A DNA stretch of 64,000 nucleotides from Shinisaurus crocodilurus (GCA_021292165.1 JAHFWL010000232.1:62001-126000); one strand, 5' to 3'. Shown: positions 1-11,470, counted from the stretch's first letter. Notes: generated by a model from the letters alone, not told the origin. Numbers and translations: made by a program.

Positions 1-42
1 GCTTTCGACGCTCAGACAAGCTGAGCCAGCGTGAGCCACAGG
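1..42 (-). mobile_element. 5S rRNA-headed SINE, head end only (cut by window edge)
   Basis: Read on the minus strand, this is the upstream part of a 5S-like head. It matches the head of the copy at 26521-26686 (gctcagcttgtctgagcg followed by gaaagc). The rest of this copy lies before base 1. It abuts a second copy that starts at 43, so the two form a head-to-tail pair. Confidence 0.6.
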
Positions 43-162
43 ATCATAGAGTTGGAAAGGGCCTACAAGGCCATCGAGTCCAACAACCCCCTGCTCAATG
101 CAGGAAACTAGAGGAGGGGTCTCCCATCCAAGTAATAACCAGGCCTGACCCTGCTTAGCTCT
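43..162 (-). mobile_element. 5S rRNA-headed SINE with CR1-like tail
   Basis: On the minus strand the element reads agctaagcagggtcaggcct, then ggttattacttggatgggag, which is the 5S rRNA internal control region including the C box. It continues into a CR1-type 3' end (ggactcgatggccttgtagg, ccttccaactctatgat). The head breaks off at about 160, so this copy has lost the outer part that the copy at 26521 keeps. The 5S likeness and the CR1 tail are read directly. CR1-driven mobilisation is inferred. Confidence 0.7.
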
Positions 163-399
163 CTAGGGCTGTGCCATGTGACAGATGCCAACCTCAAGGG
201 CAAACGGAATGTGTGGATCAGGAACATTTGAGTCAATGGGATTTGGCAGCAAGTCATGTTTTTTTCATGCTGGGGCTGGACCTTGGCCTATGACCCCCCC
301 CCAACCCCATTTCCTCCTGAGAGTGTCCATTCAACAGAACTCCATGGTGACAAAAAATAGGTTATACTAGAATATACCTGGGCCTCCGATGTGTTACCT

Positions 400-498
400 G
401 TGGGCACTTGTGTGCCCACGGATACCAGTCATGGCACCCGCAAGTCTCCCTGTCCCTCCTGATATGTGTTATATTTCGTAAGATTTAGTTGTAATTAA

Positions 499-547
<49 letters not shown>

Positions 548-690
548 GGGAGGCTGGCATGTTGCAAATCAAATGCTGCCCTCCATCACCAGCTTAATTT
601 GGGCTCAAAATAATGGTTTTGTGTTTGGGAGCTCAGGTCCCACCTTTCTGAGAAAAAGCTCACACATTCCTGAACTTGCAATCACATAAA
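400..690 (+). repeat. Interspersed repeat family A, copy 1, with internal (TAA)n
   Basis: The order of landmarks matches 21290-21735 and 32225-32625: a T/A-rich stretch, 'ggaggctggcat(g/a)ctgc', 'tgccctc(c/t)a(t/g)cacca', then 'gggagctcag(g/a)ccc'. It is probably a non-autonomous DNA transposon. A (TAA)n microsatellite at 498-547 sits where the other copies carry A/T-rich sequence. Confidence 0.5.
498..547 (+). repeat. (TAA)n microsatellite
   Basis: An uninterrupted run of about 16 taa units. Confidence 0.95.
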
Positions 691-1079
691 AGAATTGCAC
701 ATTTTTCAAAACAAAAACAATACACATTTTCATGCTTTCCAGTGCAACCCAGTCAGGATGCCCATAGCCCTCTGAAATCGGAGAATTACGGGCATCATCC
801 TATACAGGGTGGGAGGACCGCAGAGAAGGTCACTTCTGTTCTCCTCCTGCCCTGCAAAGCACTTAGATGGCTGATTCCGGGCACTTTGGAGCAGGAGGGA
901 AGGAGGCTGAGGTGCCACCAGGATACCTTGTATTGTGGTGGCACCTGTCTTGTCCCCCCCCCCTGCCGCCCCAACCAGAATGCCCACAAAACCCATTCTC
1001 TGAGGTTGCATTGCAGCCTCAGAGAAGCAGCTGGCGTGGCTCTTTCCGTGGCACAATTTTCCCATTCCAAAAGTTCATT

Positions 1080-1195
1080 TTTCCCTGTTCAAACAAAAAG
1101 AAAACCAGGCTGTAAACAGAAGTGGGAGCGAGGCAAATTGAGCTTTGAAGTGGAGTTTGGAGAATCTTGAAGAGCTCAAGCATCCTTGGTTCTCC
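1080..1195 (+). repeat. hAT-like MITE family F, terminal fragment
   Basis: The segment gagctttgaagtggagttt, then agaatctt..., then gcatccttggttct matches the terminus at 63555-63615 (gagctttgaagtgaagttcg, ...agcatccctggttctc). The sequence before it, from 700, is probably older repeat but I could not align it. Confidence 0.45.
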
Positions 1196-1390
1196 CATAT
1201 TTAACCTGCCTTGCAAGGCCAGGCTTGCAGAGCGTAGGGTTGGACCAGGTGGCCTCCATTGCTGCACATTCTACAGTTCTTTGTCTTTTGGCATGCACAT
1301 TTTGACAAGAAAATTGAAACTCACAAATATTCAGCTCAGCCGTACTTGTGCTGTTTTTGACAGATCTATTTCAGGTGGACATTCCACTCT

Positions 1391-1417
1391 TTCCCTCCCT
1401 CCCTCCCTCCCTCCCTC

Positions 1418-1494
<77 letters not shown>
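1391..1494 (+). repeat. Compound microsatellite (TCCC)n(TC)n(AC)n
   Basis: Three adjoining pure tracts: (TCCC)n at 1391-1420, (TC)n at 1421-1466 and (AC)n at 1467-1494. The low-complexity reading frames across it are artefacts. Confidence 0.95.
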
Positions 1495-1500
<6 letters not shown>

Positions 1501-1904
1501 ACATCAAAACTTCATGAGGCACATTTCATTCACAAATTGGATGAGATGTGGAATTACTGCGATGGCAGCTGATCCCCTGGAGGTGGTTATGGTTGTCTCA
1601 GTCAATATAAAATGCCACTCTCCACTTCACACACATACACTCTCTTCTGTAATCTGCAGGAGGATGAGGCAGCTGAAACTAATAGCCAGGCATACAGATT
1701 ATGAAAGTGTATATTTGGGGGAAGCCTTGGAGAAGTGCAGAGGCCTGATCATAGGCATGCATACCCAACAGGTACAGGTCAAAAATAAAATACAGTAGAC
1801 TAAAGAGATTGAGGACGGAGATAAATAACACAATGATGAGAAAAGCCGCACCTAAGGCAATTGTGCAGGCATGGAGGGAGGAGTGGAGATGCTGCTACAT
1901 TGTG

Positions 1905-1985
1905 TGGTTACTGGCACACAAACCTAGATGGCTTTAAAAGGGGATTTGACAAATTCATTGATGAGATTATCAATGGCTTCGTATC
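1905..1985 (+). mobile_element. CR1/L3-like LINE remnant
   Basis: The string ttaaaaggggatttgacaaa, followed by ttcattgatgag and tatcaatggct, is the common 3' region of a CR1/L3-type LINE. The same region appears on the other strand at 3930-3965 (agcaattgatagccttctcc). It is short and decayed. Confidence 0.4.
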
Positions 1986-2340
1986 GTAGGGATGTATAGG
2001 TTTTGTTCAATCCATTCCATCGGCGTTTTGTGGATTGTCAGGCACTTTTTGTTCCCTCGTCTGCTCATTGATGGGATCAGATTTTTCCCATTTCTCAAAC
2101 TTGTGTTTGTGTGCACTTGTGCAAATTCGCACTTCCGAAAATGTGCAGTTCCCCCTCCAGTGTGCAAATCCCCACATTTCTTTCTGACCTGCGGAATCCT
2201 CAGCAGACTGGCTTTTTCTAGTTGCACATATTCCATGGACTTGCAGACCTTTTTTACAAAAAAAACTTTCCAGAATTGTACACAAATATGGTCGTACAAA
2301 ACTATGAAAGTTGTTAAAATACACTAAGGTATATGACATT

Positions 2341-2342
<2 letters not shown>

Positions 2343-2375
<33 letters not shown>
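2343..2375 (+). repeat. (TCA)n microsatellite
   Basis: About 11 uninterrupted tca units. Confidence 0.95.
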
Positions 2376-2376
<1 letters not shown>

Positions 2377-2698
2377 CATAATGTTTTATACATCTCTGTT
2401 TAGCCTCTGCTGTGTTTTTGTGCGTGCTGCTCATTGATTTTACGGTGAGCTAAGAAAAATACACAAAATTTTATGCATCAGCAAAAGTTCCATAATTTGT
2501 AGTCAATTCTTGTGTGTATTTTTCCAAGGGGGTGGGGTCTGAATTTGTCAATGAGCAGGCAATGTATGACAATCAACAAAACACAGATGGGCCATTTTAA
2601 ACACAATCTGAATATCCTTAGGGGGGGATGAGTTGGAGAGCGAAGAAAACTTCTGAAGCGGGATTGGGTCGGGTCCATAAAACAAGCTGAGATGTTTC

Positions 2699-2720
2699 TG
2701 TGTGTGTGTGTGTGTGTGTG
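2699..2720 (+). repeat. (TG)n microsatellite
   Basis: A pure tg run of about 11 units leading into a G-rich stretch. Confidence 0.9.
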
Positions 2721-2819
2721 CACGCGTGTGTGGCAGGGGTGGGGGTGGTAGTCCAAAATGAAAATCAAACCTGGAGAACATTGGGCTCATCACTAATCCA
2801 GGAACAGAGCATAAGAGTT

Positions 2820-2965
2820 GGATTTATTTATTTATTTATTTATTTAATACATTTTTATACCATCCAATAGCCAAAGCTTTCTGGGCAGTTTACAACAGTT
2901 AAAACCATAAAATACAATATAATATAAATATAAAATTTAAAACCACAGATTAAAAACAAACAGCA
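2820..2965 (-). mobile_element. L2 LINE 3' end
   Basis: A (TTTA)n tract is followed by atacatttttataccatcca and atagccaaagctttctggg. This is the reverse complement of the L2 tail seen intact at 60130-60205 (agagctttggctattgggtg, then (AAAT)n). The copy is truncated to the 3' untranslated end. Confidence 0.65.
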
Positions 2966-3655
2966 GAGCCAGCAGCAACAGTTACAATAACAGAGTTAAA
3001 AACTACAAGATTAAAATTTCTAATTTGTATTTGTATGCAATTTGTAAGAAACTAAATTGTAGTCTTTGAGATGTGTATGTCTTTAACACTAAAAACATCC
3101 TCTTTTTGACAGGAGGCATCAGAAATGGAACAGCCTATCACCATGTCTATGTGTATTTAAATGGCCTCATCTCTCTGCCACCCTTACTCCCCACTCCACT
3201 CCACTCCTTCCTAATAGGTAGGAAGATTAGAGGCTGATAAAATCACTGTTGACACCAAAACATGACAATTTGCATAACTCTATGGAAAGAACTGGAGATG
3301 AAAAAAGCAGAAGTAAATAGCAGTAGAAGATCATAGGACTGTGCACTGGCCTACTTGACATAAGCTGCCCTTACTGAGTCCAAACATGTACTGGCTGACT
3401 CTCCTATGGAAAGATAATCAACCTGTTTTAGCTTTTCCAAAAGATGGGAAATGCCTTCATCAAAAGCCAACCAACAATGTAACACACCCCATCTCACTTT
3501 GCTCATAAATGGAAAGGTCAGAGGTATCGCTCCTTGCAGTAACTGAGTGAGATTCAAAGAGCTACAGAACTGAAAAGTATTTGAAGGTCACTGTGCACAT
3601 ACAGAAACAGAGTGAGGAGTGTCCTATATTTCTAATGATAAACATCCTACATGTT
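2966..3655. other. No gene recognised
   Basis: A-rich flank of the L2 end, then ordinary sequence with no repeat family I can name and no reading frame with protein-like character. Confidence 0.5.
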
Positions 3656-3674
3656 TCTTAGCTCCTGACAATAA

Positions 3675-3972
3675 AATTCTAAGAACATAATAACATAAGA
3701 AGAGCCATGCTGGGTCAGACTAAGGTCCATCTAGTCCAGCATCCTGTTCACACAGTGGCCAACCAACTACCCATGGGATCCCACAAACAGGACATGAGTT
3801 TGTGGGATCCCATGGGTAGTTGGTTGGTCACTGTGTGACCAGCACCCTCCCACGCATGTTCCCCAGCAACTGGAGTGCATAGGCATACTACTTCTGATAC
3901 TGGAGGAAGCATATATCCAATCAGGACTAGTAGCAATTGATAGCCTTCTCCTCCATGAATGCTTCATGGAGG
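3675..3972 (-). mobile_element. CR1/L3-type LINE 3' fragment with inverted duplication
   Basis: The plus strand starts aagaacataataacataaga, then agccatgctgggtcagac and atctagtccagcatcctgtt. It runs to agcaattgatagccttctcc and tccatgaatg. This is the common reptile CR1/L3-like 3' region in reverse orientation. Between 3748 and 3838 the normal sequence is interrupted by a near-perfect inverted copy of itself (reported as a finding). Confidence 0.6.
3748..3838. repeat. Inverted repeat, 41-bp arms, 9-bp spacer
   Basis: The left arm is 3748-3788 and the right arm 3798-3838. They pair at 40 of 41 positions (mismatch at 3758/3828) around the spacer aggacatga. Confidence 0.95.
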
Positions 3973-3974
3973 CC

Positions 3975-4345
3975 TTCTAGCCCAAGAGTGTTGAAGCTGT
4001 GAGCCAAATCTGTCCCACCTGGGGTCCAGATAGCAATTTCCACAGATAACCATATCCCCTTTCTCCTGAGTCCTGACCACTGATAGTTTGGTGGTTTCCA
4101 GGCTTTTGCATCCCCAACTCCCATTCTAAAAGGCTGAAATATCTCCCCTAAGGGTTAGATACTGGCTCTAGCAGCTTTAATTTAAGATATGCTACTCTTT
4201 TTTTGTACCTTGGCCCCATCCATTTTGCCTTTGGCCCTCTCTGTTTTTGACCCCTTCGCACAACTGGAATGTGTCCCCTGAGTGAGAACTTCCTCTAAAA
4301 CTGAATTTGGCCCTTGAGCTGAAAGAAGTTCACAACCCTAGCTCT
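3975..4345. mobile_element. hAT-type MITE, family B copy 1
   Basis: This block shares its order of words with 41860-41901 plus 42420-42716: 'gg(t/c)ggtttccnagctttt', 'attctaa(a/g)ggctga', 'agct(tt)aa...atatg', then '(g/c)ggctgaaaga(a/g)gttc(a)acaac/acccct'. It looks like an old non-autonomous DNA transposon. Terminal repeats are not clear. Confidence 0.45.
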
Positions 4346-5038
4346 AGCTGTTACATGGCCACCATAACTGAAATCCATCAGAGTGACATGATGTCACGAA
4401 ATCTACCCATCCAATCATATGTGACTTCAGCCATTGAAATCAAGTAAAGTCAACTGAGAGTAAGAGCAAGAGAGGACAATGTATATGAATAGACAAGTAT
4501 TTTCGCACAGAGTGCTGAAATGTCGTCATTTTTCAACACTGCCAAATACGTTCATGAAAAACTGTGAGCTATTTTGTGTCATCTGTAGCACTCGGGCTGC
4601 TTACAACAAAACGAACAGTTTAATCGCACGCTCACAAACAAGAAGACTTAGATTTTGTTTCAAATTATGGTCTGCAAAGTGGAAGTGGAGAGGGAAAAAG
4701 AACAAAGTGATTGCAAATGAGGTCTCCAAAGGAAAAGGTAGAAATATTTAATGTAGATAATTATGCAAACAAGATTTCCATAGCCCAAATTTTAATAAAA
4801 TTAGGTTTAACAAAGCTGTCCAGAGTGGTAGCCCTAAGGAGTTTATCAAGTGGAGCATTCGGCTGAGGAAAATTGAGCTTAAGGCTAAATTGATTTAGCA
4901 GTGAAGAATTTTAGAACTATTCAGGATCTATTGGCAAGGGATGGGCAACATTCTATCCCCTGGCATGTGTATGTTTAAAGAGCAATACTGTATGTTTTGC
5001 AAAGCAAAATTAAATAGAATGTGATGAACAGAAACAAA
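4346..5038. other. No gene recognised
   Basis: AT-rich, apparently unique sequence. A 90-codon plus-strand frame at 4479-4751 has no recognisable domain and no sign of being an exon. Confidence 0.5.
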
Positions 5039-5062
5039 CAGAAGAAGAAGAAGAAGAAGAAG

Positions 5063-5094
<32 letters not shown>

Positions 5095-5163
5095 GAAGAA
5101 GAAGAAGAAGAAGAAGAAGAAGAAGAAGAAGAAGAAGAAGAAGAAGAAGAAGAAGAAGAAGAA
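5039..5163 (+). repeat. (GAA)n microsatellite
   Basis: About 125 bp of gaa repeats with a single interruption (tag) near 5092. It is the longest trinucleotide tract in the window. The reverse strand reads as polyserine, which is an artefact. Confidence 0.95.
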
Positions 5164-5380
5164 AGGCTCTTTATAGAGATGCTTGAGAAATTCGATCTTT
5201 GCAAATTCTGATGCGAACTAACAAGATTTGCATTTCCCAGACTAATGTGTGAATTGGAATGCAATAATCCTTTGAATTTCACACTTCATTGAATTTAATG
5301 ATACAGTTGTGAAATAAAAGGATTCAAACCATAAAATTTTAAAAGTATGCAAAAAACAGAAGGGAAAGGCGGTGAATGTG

Positions 5381-5657
5381 GCAAATGACCATGGGAGAAA
5401 CAGTTCTGGAAGTACCCAAATTTATTAAGGCCCGATACATTTCAAAAACAAACTTCCTTCCCCAGGGGCATTTGGCAGCTTGTAAAATTAAACTCCTTGG
5501 CTCGCTCGTTAAAGAATCAAACTGTACCTGGAGCAGCAAGGAGATTAATTTTGCAAGTTTCTGAATGACCTCCGAGGAAGGAAACTTGTTTCCTGAAACG
5601 CATTGGGCCTTTGTAATTTCAGGCACTTCCCAAACAGCTTCTCCCTGAGTCATTTCC
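5381..5657. mobile_element. Foldback element with arms of about 100 bp
   Basis: The left arm 5381-5484 and the reverse complement of 5555-5657 align over their whole length by eye at roughly 70% identity. Shared words include aatgac, gggagaa, ggaagt, aaggccc, catttca/cgtttca and tttccttcc. The spacer is about 70 bp. I cannot name the family. Confidence 0.6.
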
Positions 5658-7830
5658 TTTAAAAGTAAGTTCCATCCTTTTGAATGTGGCTCAGAAATAG
5701 ACTGAGCAGGACAAGACTACAAAACAGTAGCACTAACAAAGAGTTTCAGATACAGTTTCCAAGAAAGCTATATATTCACTGGCACAATGAAAGACAAGGA
5801 GCAAAGTTGCCCGGCTGGTTAATGTGGGGAGGGCATTCCATATTTTAGGTGCCACAACCAACCAACCCACCCACCCCGTTCCCACCTAAGATATTTCAGG
5901 AGGCAGTAGAACCAATAATAGGGCTTCAGCATTGAACATTCCTATGGAAGGAGGTTGTCCTTTTTGGATCACGCACATCATCCAAGTAGCTATTGTCAGA
6001 AGAGGAATTCCCTAATGTGTGTGACAGAATGCCTCTTATGATGGTGCTTGCCTTCTGCAATTATTATAATCACTTGTATTTAAAAAGAATAATTGTTGTT
6101 TGCTTTGTTCATTCTTTTTTAAACCTACTGCGAGATTAACCAGGACAGCATTTTAGTTGATAAGGAAATTAATCAACTCATCCTGACACTTAGAGAGCAA
6201 TCCTATGGCCTCTAGACAGTGTCTGAGGGGCCGTAGGATTTTTCTGGATTCCCAGATCTGAGCTTGGAGACAGAGCTCCAACCTCGGAGCTGGGAATCAG
6301 AGCTCTGTCCCCACTCCCCTGCCCCTTTGCAGCTGGTGCAGAAAGAACAGTACCGGCTGCTCTCCGAGGTCGGGAACGTGACCTCTGAGAGGGGTAGCAG
6401 TGGGCCAGGAGGGGACACGGAGGCCAGGGAGGGAGGAGACTGGAGGATTCACACAAGGGAGAATGCAGCTCCTGGGCTGAGGGTGGTGGTGGATGTGTTC
6501 TTCACCACCTTTTTCATGGCTTGAAGACCATGTTTGATGTGGTTGAGCATGGCATAGACAGGGTTGTGCTTTTTTGTTTTTTGGGGGTGGGGTGGGAGCT
6601 GGAGAAATAACAGGCTTAGCTCCACTCCTCCCACTACTCTGACAATAACCACCTTCCACCCATCTCTCCTCCTCTCCATGAAACTTAACACCCATTTTGC
6701 TAGACCTTTAATACACATTAGCAGATATTTAAGGCACACGTGGGAGGCTTGATTCCCTTTAAATCTGAGCTGTTGGGCCCTCCTGTTCCCACACCATGAA
6801 TCAAATACTTTAAAAAAGAGATTTTTATTTTTTTTTAAACGCCCATTAAATTTTGATAGGGGATGGATTCTGTGCTTTATCTGAGCAAGGGTGTTTAAGA
6901 GGTGAACAATCATGTGTAATGTAGAAAGTCTTTAGTGGCAACCTTTCCCATTCTAACTAGTGCATACTATTGGTTTTGCAATCATTTAGTAATTATATAA
7001 GGAGGACATATTTATTACGAATTATTGATTTTATAATTACTGCTGCTGCTGTTCACATTATTCCACAATGAAAACCTTTTAATATACAATGTTCTTCACC
7101 CTTAGCTGGCACAGAGATAGTGCAGTGCAATTTACAGAGTGGCCAAGAGTTAGATTTTTATCGGCATCCTCCCCCCTTATTTTTGCCAACCACCTAAGTG
7201 GTTTGCTTTGTGGGGTGAAAGAGAGAGGGGGGTGGGAGGGAGAGAGGGAGAGAAGAAGAAAATATTGCTAATGGCACTTAAATCAAGACAAATGTTTGGT
7301 CTCCCAAGGTCATTCCTAGAAGATTATTAGAGTGAGCCAACAACAAGAGAGACAGCGAGAGGTTTTTTCCCCCCTCTTCTATTTAATTGTGAAGTTATTT
7401 TACTGCTGATACCACTGTGAATGAAAAGTTATAGCCTGAAATCCACAGGAAGCTAAATAGACATGTAAGGCCAGTGGCAGACATGGAGACAATGACATGG
7501 AAAAAAGATATATCCCTTATGAGGTTGTCTCCTTGGTGCCCTCTTGTAGAGGTGGGTTGCGAGGGGATATATTCATTCTGGTGATCTATCATTACTTCTT
7601 ACTCCAGAGATCTAAGGTGGAGCAATGCCCATCTTATGGGAAATCTTCTCATAAGCAACAGAAACATCTACTGCCAAAGTGTCCAGGTGGATTTTAGTGA
7701 ATATGAATTGGTAGCATCTGAAACATGGACACTGTATAGAAACAGCTGTTTTCACGTTCAGCATAAACGATAACTTCCTCTATTTGCCCCAGAGCCCCTT
7801 TAATCATGCTGTCAGGCTCATAGTCACAGA
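5658..7830. other. No gene recognised
   Basis: No transposon family recognised. The block at 6190-6480 is GC-richer and opens with a weak inverted repeat (aatcctatggcc / ggccgtaggatt at about 6199-6240). Several frames of 60-154 codons overlap on both strands here, and none resembles a known protein. Confidence 0.45.

Positions 7831-7887
<57 letters not shown>
7831..7887 (+). repeat. (ATG)n microsatellite
   Basis: About 19 uninterrupted atg units. Confidence 0.95.
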
Positions 7888-8014
7888 GCAGCAGCACTTT
7901 ACAAAGTATGGACGGTCCCTTCACTGAGGGGCATATGATTTAACATTCGACACAAATGAGAAAGAGGAAGGATAACTCCCAAACCTCCCCAAGGCAATGT
8001 TAAAAACAGCAGCA

Positions 8015-8105
8015 ACAAAGCTACAGTGTGATGCCATGCAGATTTACTCAGAAAGAAGTCCCACCAAGTTCAATTGGACATACCCCCAAATATGTGGGTC
8101 CAATA
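8015..8105. repeat. Foldback MITE-like fragment
   Basis: The words atttactcagaaagaagtcc, accaagttcaattggacata and cccccaaatatgtg are the widespread 'agtaagtccca...ttcaatgggac' short palindromic repeat of reptiles, in degenerate form. Confidence 0.45.
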
Positions 8106-8667
8106 TACTATAAGGAAGCACAATACCTCCACAAACCCCAAGCTTCCATAACAGCACTGCAGTAGAGAAAACTTGAAAAAGTACACAGCAGTGATACATT
8201 CTTAGAAAATCAATCCTTGTTGACTAGCATCAATTAAAAAAAGCAAGGGAACGAACAGGCCTTCATCTGACAGAGGCAGACTGGGCATCACCAGGTGCTA
8301 CCCCTGGGCAGCAGCTGCCAACTCAGCTCCCTGTAAGGCCCATTGCTGAGGTCTCTAAATGTTGTCGGAGAGGAGACTGCCATTTTAATTTCCCAGAATG
8401 CTCAGGAGTAAACAGTATATTGAAGCATCGTAGAAAATTAAAATGATGGTTTCCAGCATCAACAGGAAGGAAGAGCAAAGCTGGGTTAGCCCACTCGCTG
8501 GTCTAGTGACATAGGAGAGGCCCAGTTCATTGCACTATGTTGACAGCCCCGTTAAGCCTAGAGCTGGACCTGGATGGAGCAAACTGATTAGGGAGGTGGT
8601 CAAATGGCTCTTACAGTGTGAGTACCATCGCACAAAAGGCACTGCTCTTAGGCAAGACCCTAGATCA

Positions 8668-9062
8668 ATGAATCTGTCAATTTCAGTTTCCCCCAGATTC
8701 TCATTTTTCCAATTGTAAGTTCAGTTCATCTTCAACTTTGAGAATTATTACAGTCTCAAGTTCCGTCGTTCATCCTGAACTTTGAGAAGGGTTTTGTTTG
8801 TTTTTAAGTTTGCAGGAAAAGTCATAAGTATTTTTTGCACATTTCTCCTGATGCATGCATTTTAATACATTTCTTGCCTAATATACTCATTTTTGCAAGC
8901 AAATTTTCCTAATATAATGCATTCTTATGATATTTTCACTAATATTCACAATTTTGTACACATTTTTTTTTTTTTAATTGGAGAATTCCATGGCAAAATT
9001 GGGAGAAAAGCATGGTGGTTAAAATGCAAACTGAGTGTATTTCTCCTCCACTCCTAAACAAT
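8668..9062 (+). repeat. Interspersed repeat family Y, copy 1
   Basis: This copy aligns in order with 15634-16067. Shared words include atctgtcaatttcagttt, gttcagttcatct, ctttgagaatt, aagtttgca, cctaatataatgc, ttttttaattggagaa(t/c)tc and tttctc(c/t)...ctaaaca. The copies are about 395 and 434 bp long. It is probably a non-autonomous DNA transposon related to the 'agggatg' families. Confidence 0.6.
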
Positions 9063-11270
9063 CCTTAATAACGTCACCTGGGTGAAAGATGGAACCTAGA
9101 AGAACAGGGCCTCATCAACTGATCTCAGGAAATAGGAAGGAACAGAGAAGTGGCTTCTAGGTATAGAAACTCCATACACAGTCAGGTTCATATGTACACC
9201 AGAGGGTTTGTATTGAGGAAATGCATGGTCAGTTGCTGTGTTTGTGTGAACCAAGCCCCAAACACACAAGAATCTGTCCAAGAGCTAAGTCTGGTCCTTT
9301 CTGTAGCACCTGCATTTTTATTACACACACACACAAACCAATTCATTAAGAAAATCAGTTCAGCAACTGTTAAAAAATAAATAAATGCCTTCCTTTGCAA
9401 TATTTATAGCACTGGTGGGTTTTTTTTTTTTATTAACGTTTTAGTAGAAGAAACACAAACCATAAAGCTAAGCAAACAATTAACTCTGAGTGCTAAATCT
9501 TTGCATTTTTCTTTGTGAGAAGCAAGGTTGGGCATGAGTAATATGGCAAGTGGCGGCTGGCTGAAGATACCACTGATCCTGAAGCACCTGGAATTTAAAC
9601 TGCTGAACACATGTCTAATTAGAAGCCAAGATTCCAATCAAATACACATTTGATGTTTCACTTGTAAGGTCAATTCATTCTCTTGGTTTTGCTGCAGAAA
9701 ACCTTCCAATAAAATGCAGCAACATTAACTGAGAAGAGTTTGGCTTTAGTGGACCACATCTTCTTTTTCTGTGGGGTGATTGAAAATGCTCTTTTTCTAT
9801 GTGTGTGTCTGTGTGTGTCTATATAATTTGTTAGATTTTTTTTTTTAAAGTATTGAAATGATCCTCTCTCCCCGTCTCATCTGTCATCTTATCTCAGCAT
9901 AATGTGGAAGCGTCTGAAATGGAAGCCAGAAAATCCAAGGTTCAAATCTTGAAAACAGACTTATATTCCAAGCCTGGAAGGGGAAAAAAAAAACACTCAC
10001 CACATATCGCCCAATGGACTGAAGATCTCACTTCTCTTGCTACGTTTTCAACTTATCTCCTACAACAGTCAAAGTCATATGGATGCTTATTTAGATGTAT
10101 GGACTGCATATATTAGCGTATATATTTGAAACTGGATTGTTAAATTCTCCCCCCCTTTTTGTGACCCCCCCATCCAAAGGGAGAGGTTAATGGTTACTGC
10201 ATATTGATATGTTTTATGATATGAATTTTCTTTCCCCCCTTCTTTCTTTTATTTTGTCTTTTTTCTTTTCTTCCTTCCTTTTTTTTTTTTTTTTTGCTGC
10301 TCCTGCTGTTGCTGTGTTGCAAAGAGAAGAGAGAGGGTGGCTTGGAGGGGGAGAGCTTGATTTCCTAGCCTTAGCTTCACCCTCACACACACCCCCATTT
10401 GGTACTAGTGATACTACTGGCCTACCCATGTGGATTGTTGTAAGAACATGTATATGTGTCAAGTGGTTTCTGGAATATCCAGTGGTGCAATTCCACTGAT
10501 GGAAGCAGTTCCATCAGTAGAACTAGAGAGGCAATTTCCCCTTCCCCCCTTGCAGCCCTTTGTGCGTCCTCAAAATCTGCTCCAGAGGGCTGAGAAATTA
10601 TTCGTAGCAGCTGTCTGGGCAGCACAGAGGGGGCGGGGAGGAGGAGTGAATGCATGAGAAATTCATTTCAGTTTGGTTGTGATCAGGATGTTACCTAGTT
10701 TACACCTCCCAAACCATACACAGACTCAAAGGTAATCTGTGGTTGAAGCATACACATTCCTGAGCCTTGTAATGTGATTCGTGGACCTACCAAACTGCAC
10801 CTGACAGCATGCATCCCTTTCAAAAACGCATCCATTTCAAAATGAGTACATTTCAAAAAATATGCACAGGTACTCTTTAATCATGGGGAAAGAATGTGCA
10901 CAATCAATATGTACATCTGGAAAAAAATATGCATGTCAATGGCACACATTTTTTTTTTAAAAAAAAAAACGAACATGGGAGAAACAAATATTGACAGATT
11001 CATTCACCCAGGCCCAGGCCTTTGAGTACTTAATGAGCTCTAAAAAGTCTGGATTTTAATGTTTGTGTATTCATTCAACCATGTTTCTGGTGCTGAACTA
11101 AGGTACGACATGTACGACATGGTCCTTTCCAGGCTGGGAATAGCTACACTGACTGAATTTCACTTCCAAGATGGCTGAGAATTTTGTTCAGTTTGGACTT
11201 CTCTTTCTTTTTAATAAGAGCTTGTCAAAATTTGCCTTTTTTTAATTAAGTGGACTGAAAGAACTTGAGT
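9063..11270. other. No gene recognised
   Basis: Mostly unclassified. It contains pyrimidine-rich DNA at 10230-10300 and a degenerate gcatccctttc/aatgtgcac-type repeat remnant at about 10805-10990. No exon-like frame was seen. Confidence 0.45.
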
Positions 11271-11470
11271 TTGTTTATTTATTTATTTATTTATTTCATT
11301 TTAAAAGTGAATGTGGGAGAATATGAAACCAACACAACCATCCATCCCTAGTTGTGACAGTGAATTCCATAAGAAAATCTGTCAAGCTGTTTATTTTGTC
11401 CTATTACAGCAATTCATATGCAGAATGCCAAGATTTATTTATTTATTGGGCAGAGCAACCTTATGGCCCC

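Larger units (their letters stand above)
1988..2798. mobile_element. Possible MITE with tagggatg termini, carrying two microsatellites
   Basis: The block starts tagggatgta and ends with ctcatcactaa, close to the inverted terminus catccctaa. Inside are tgcaaatt/gcacttgtgc-type words like those in the families at 27.4, 28.2 and 63 kb, plus (TCA)n at 2343-2375 and (TG)n at 2699-2720. I see no target-site duplication, so the limits are uncertain. Confidence 0.35.

Noticed and set aside
1..162. A 5S rRNA gene
   Set aside because: Only part of the 5S control region is present, with substitutions, and it runs into a CR1 tail. It is a SINE head, not a gene.
676..1170. 164-codon plus-strand frame as a gene
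   Set aside because: It overlaps equally long frames on both strands, and its end lies in a repeat terminus.
4390..4410. Short palindrome gtgacatgatgtcac as an operator site
   Set aside because: A 15-bp palindrome in unique vertebrate DNA without context is expected by chance in a window of this size.
5010..5282. 90-codon polyserine frame on the minus strand
   Set aside because: It is the reverse reading of the (GAA)n microsatellite, with no flanking protein-like sequence.
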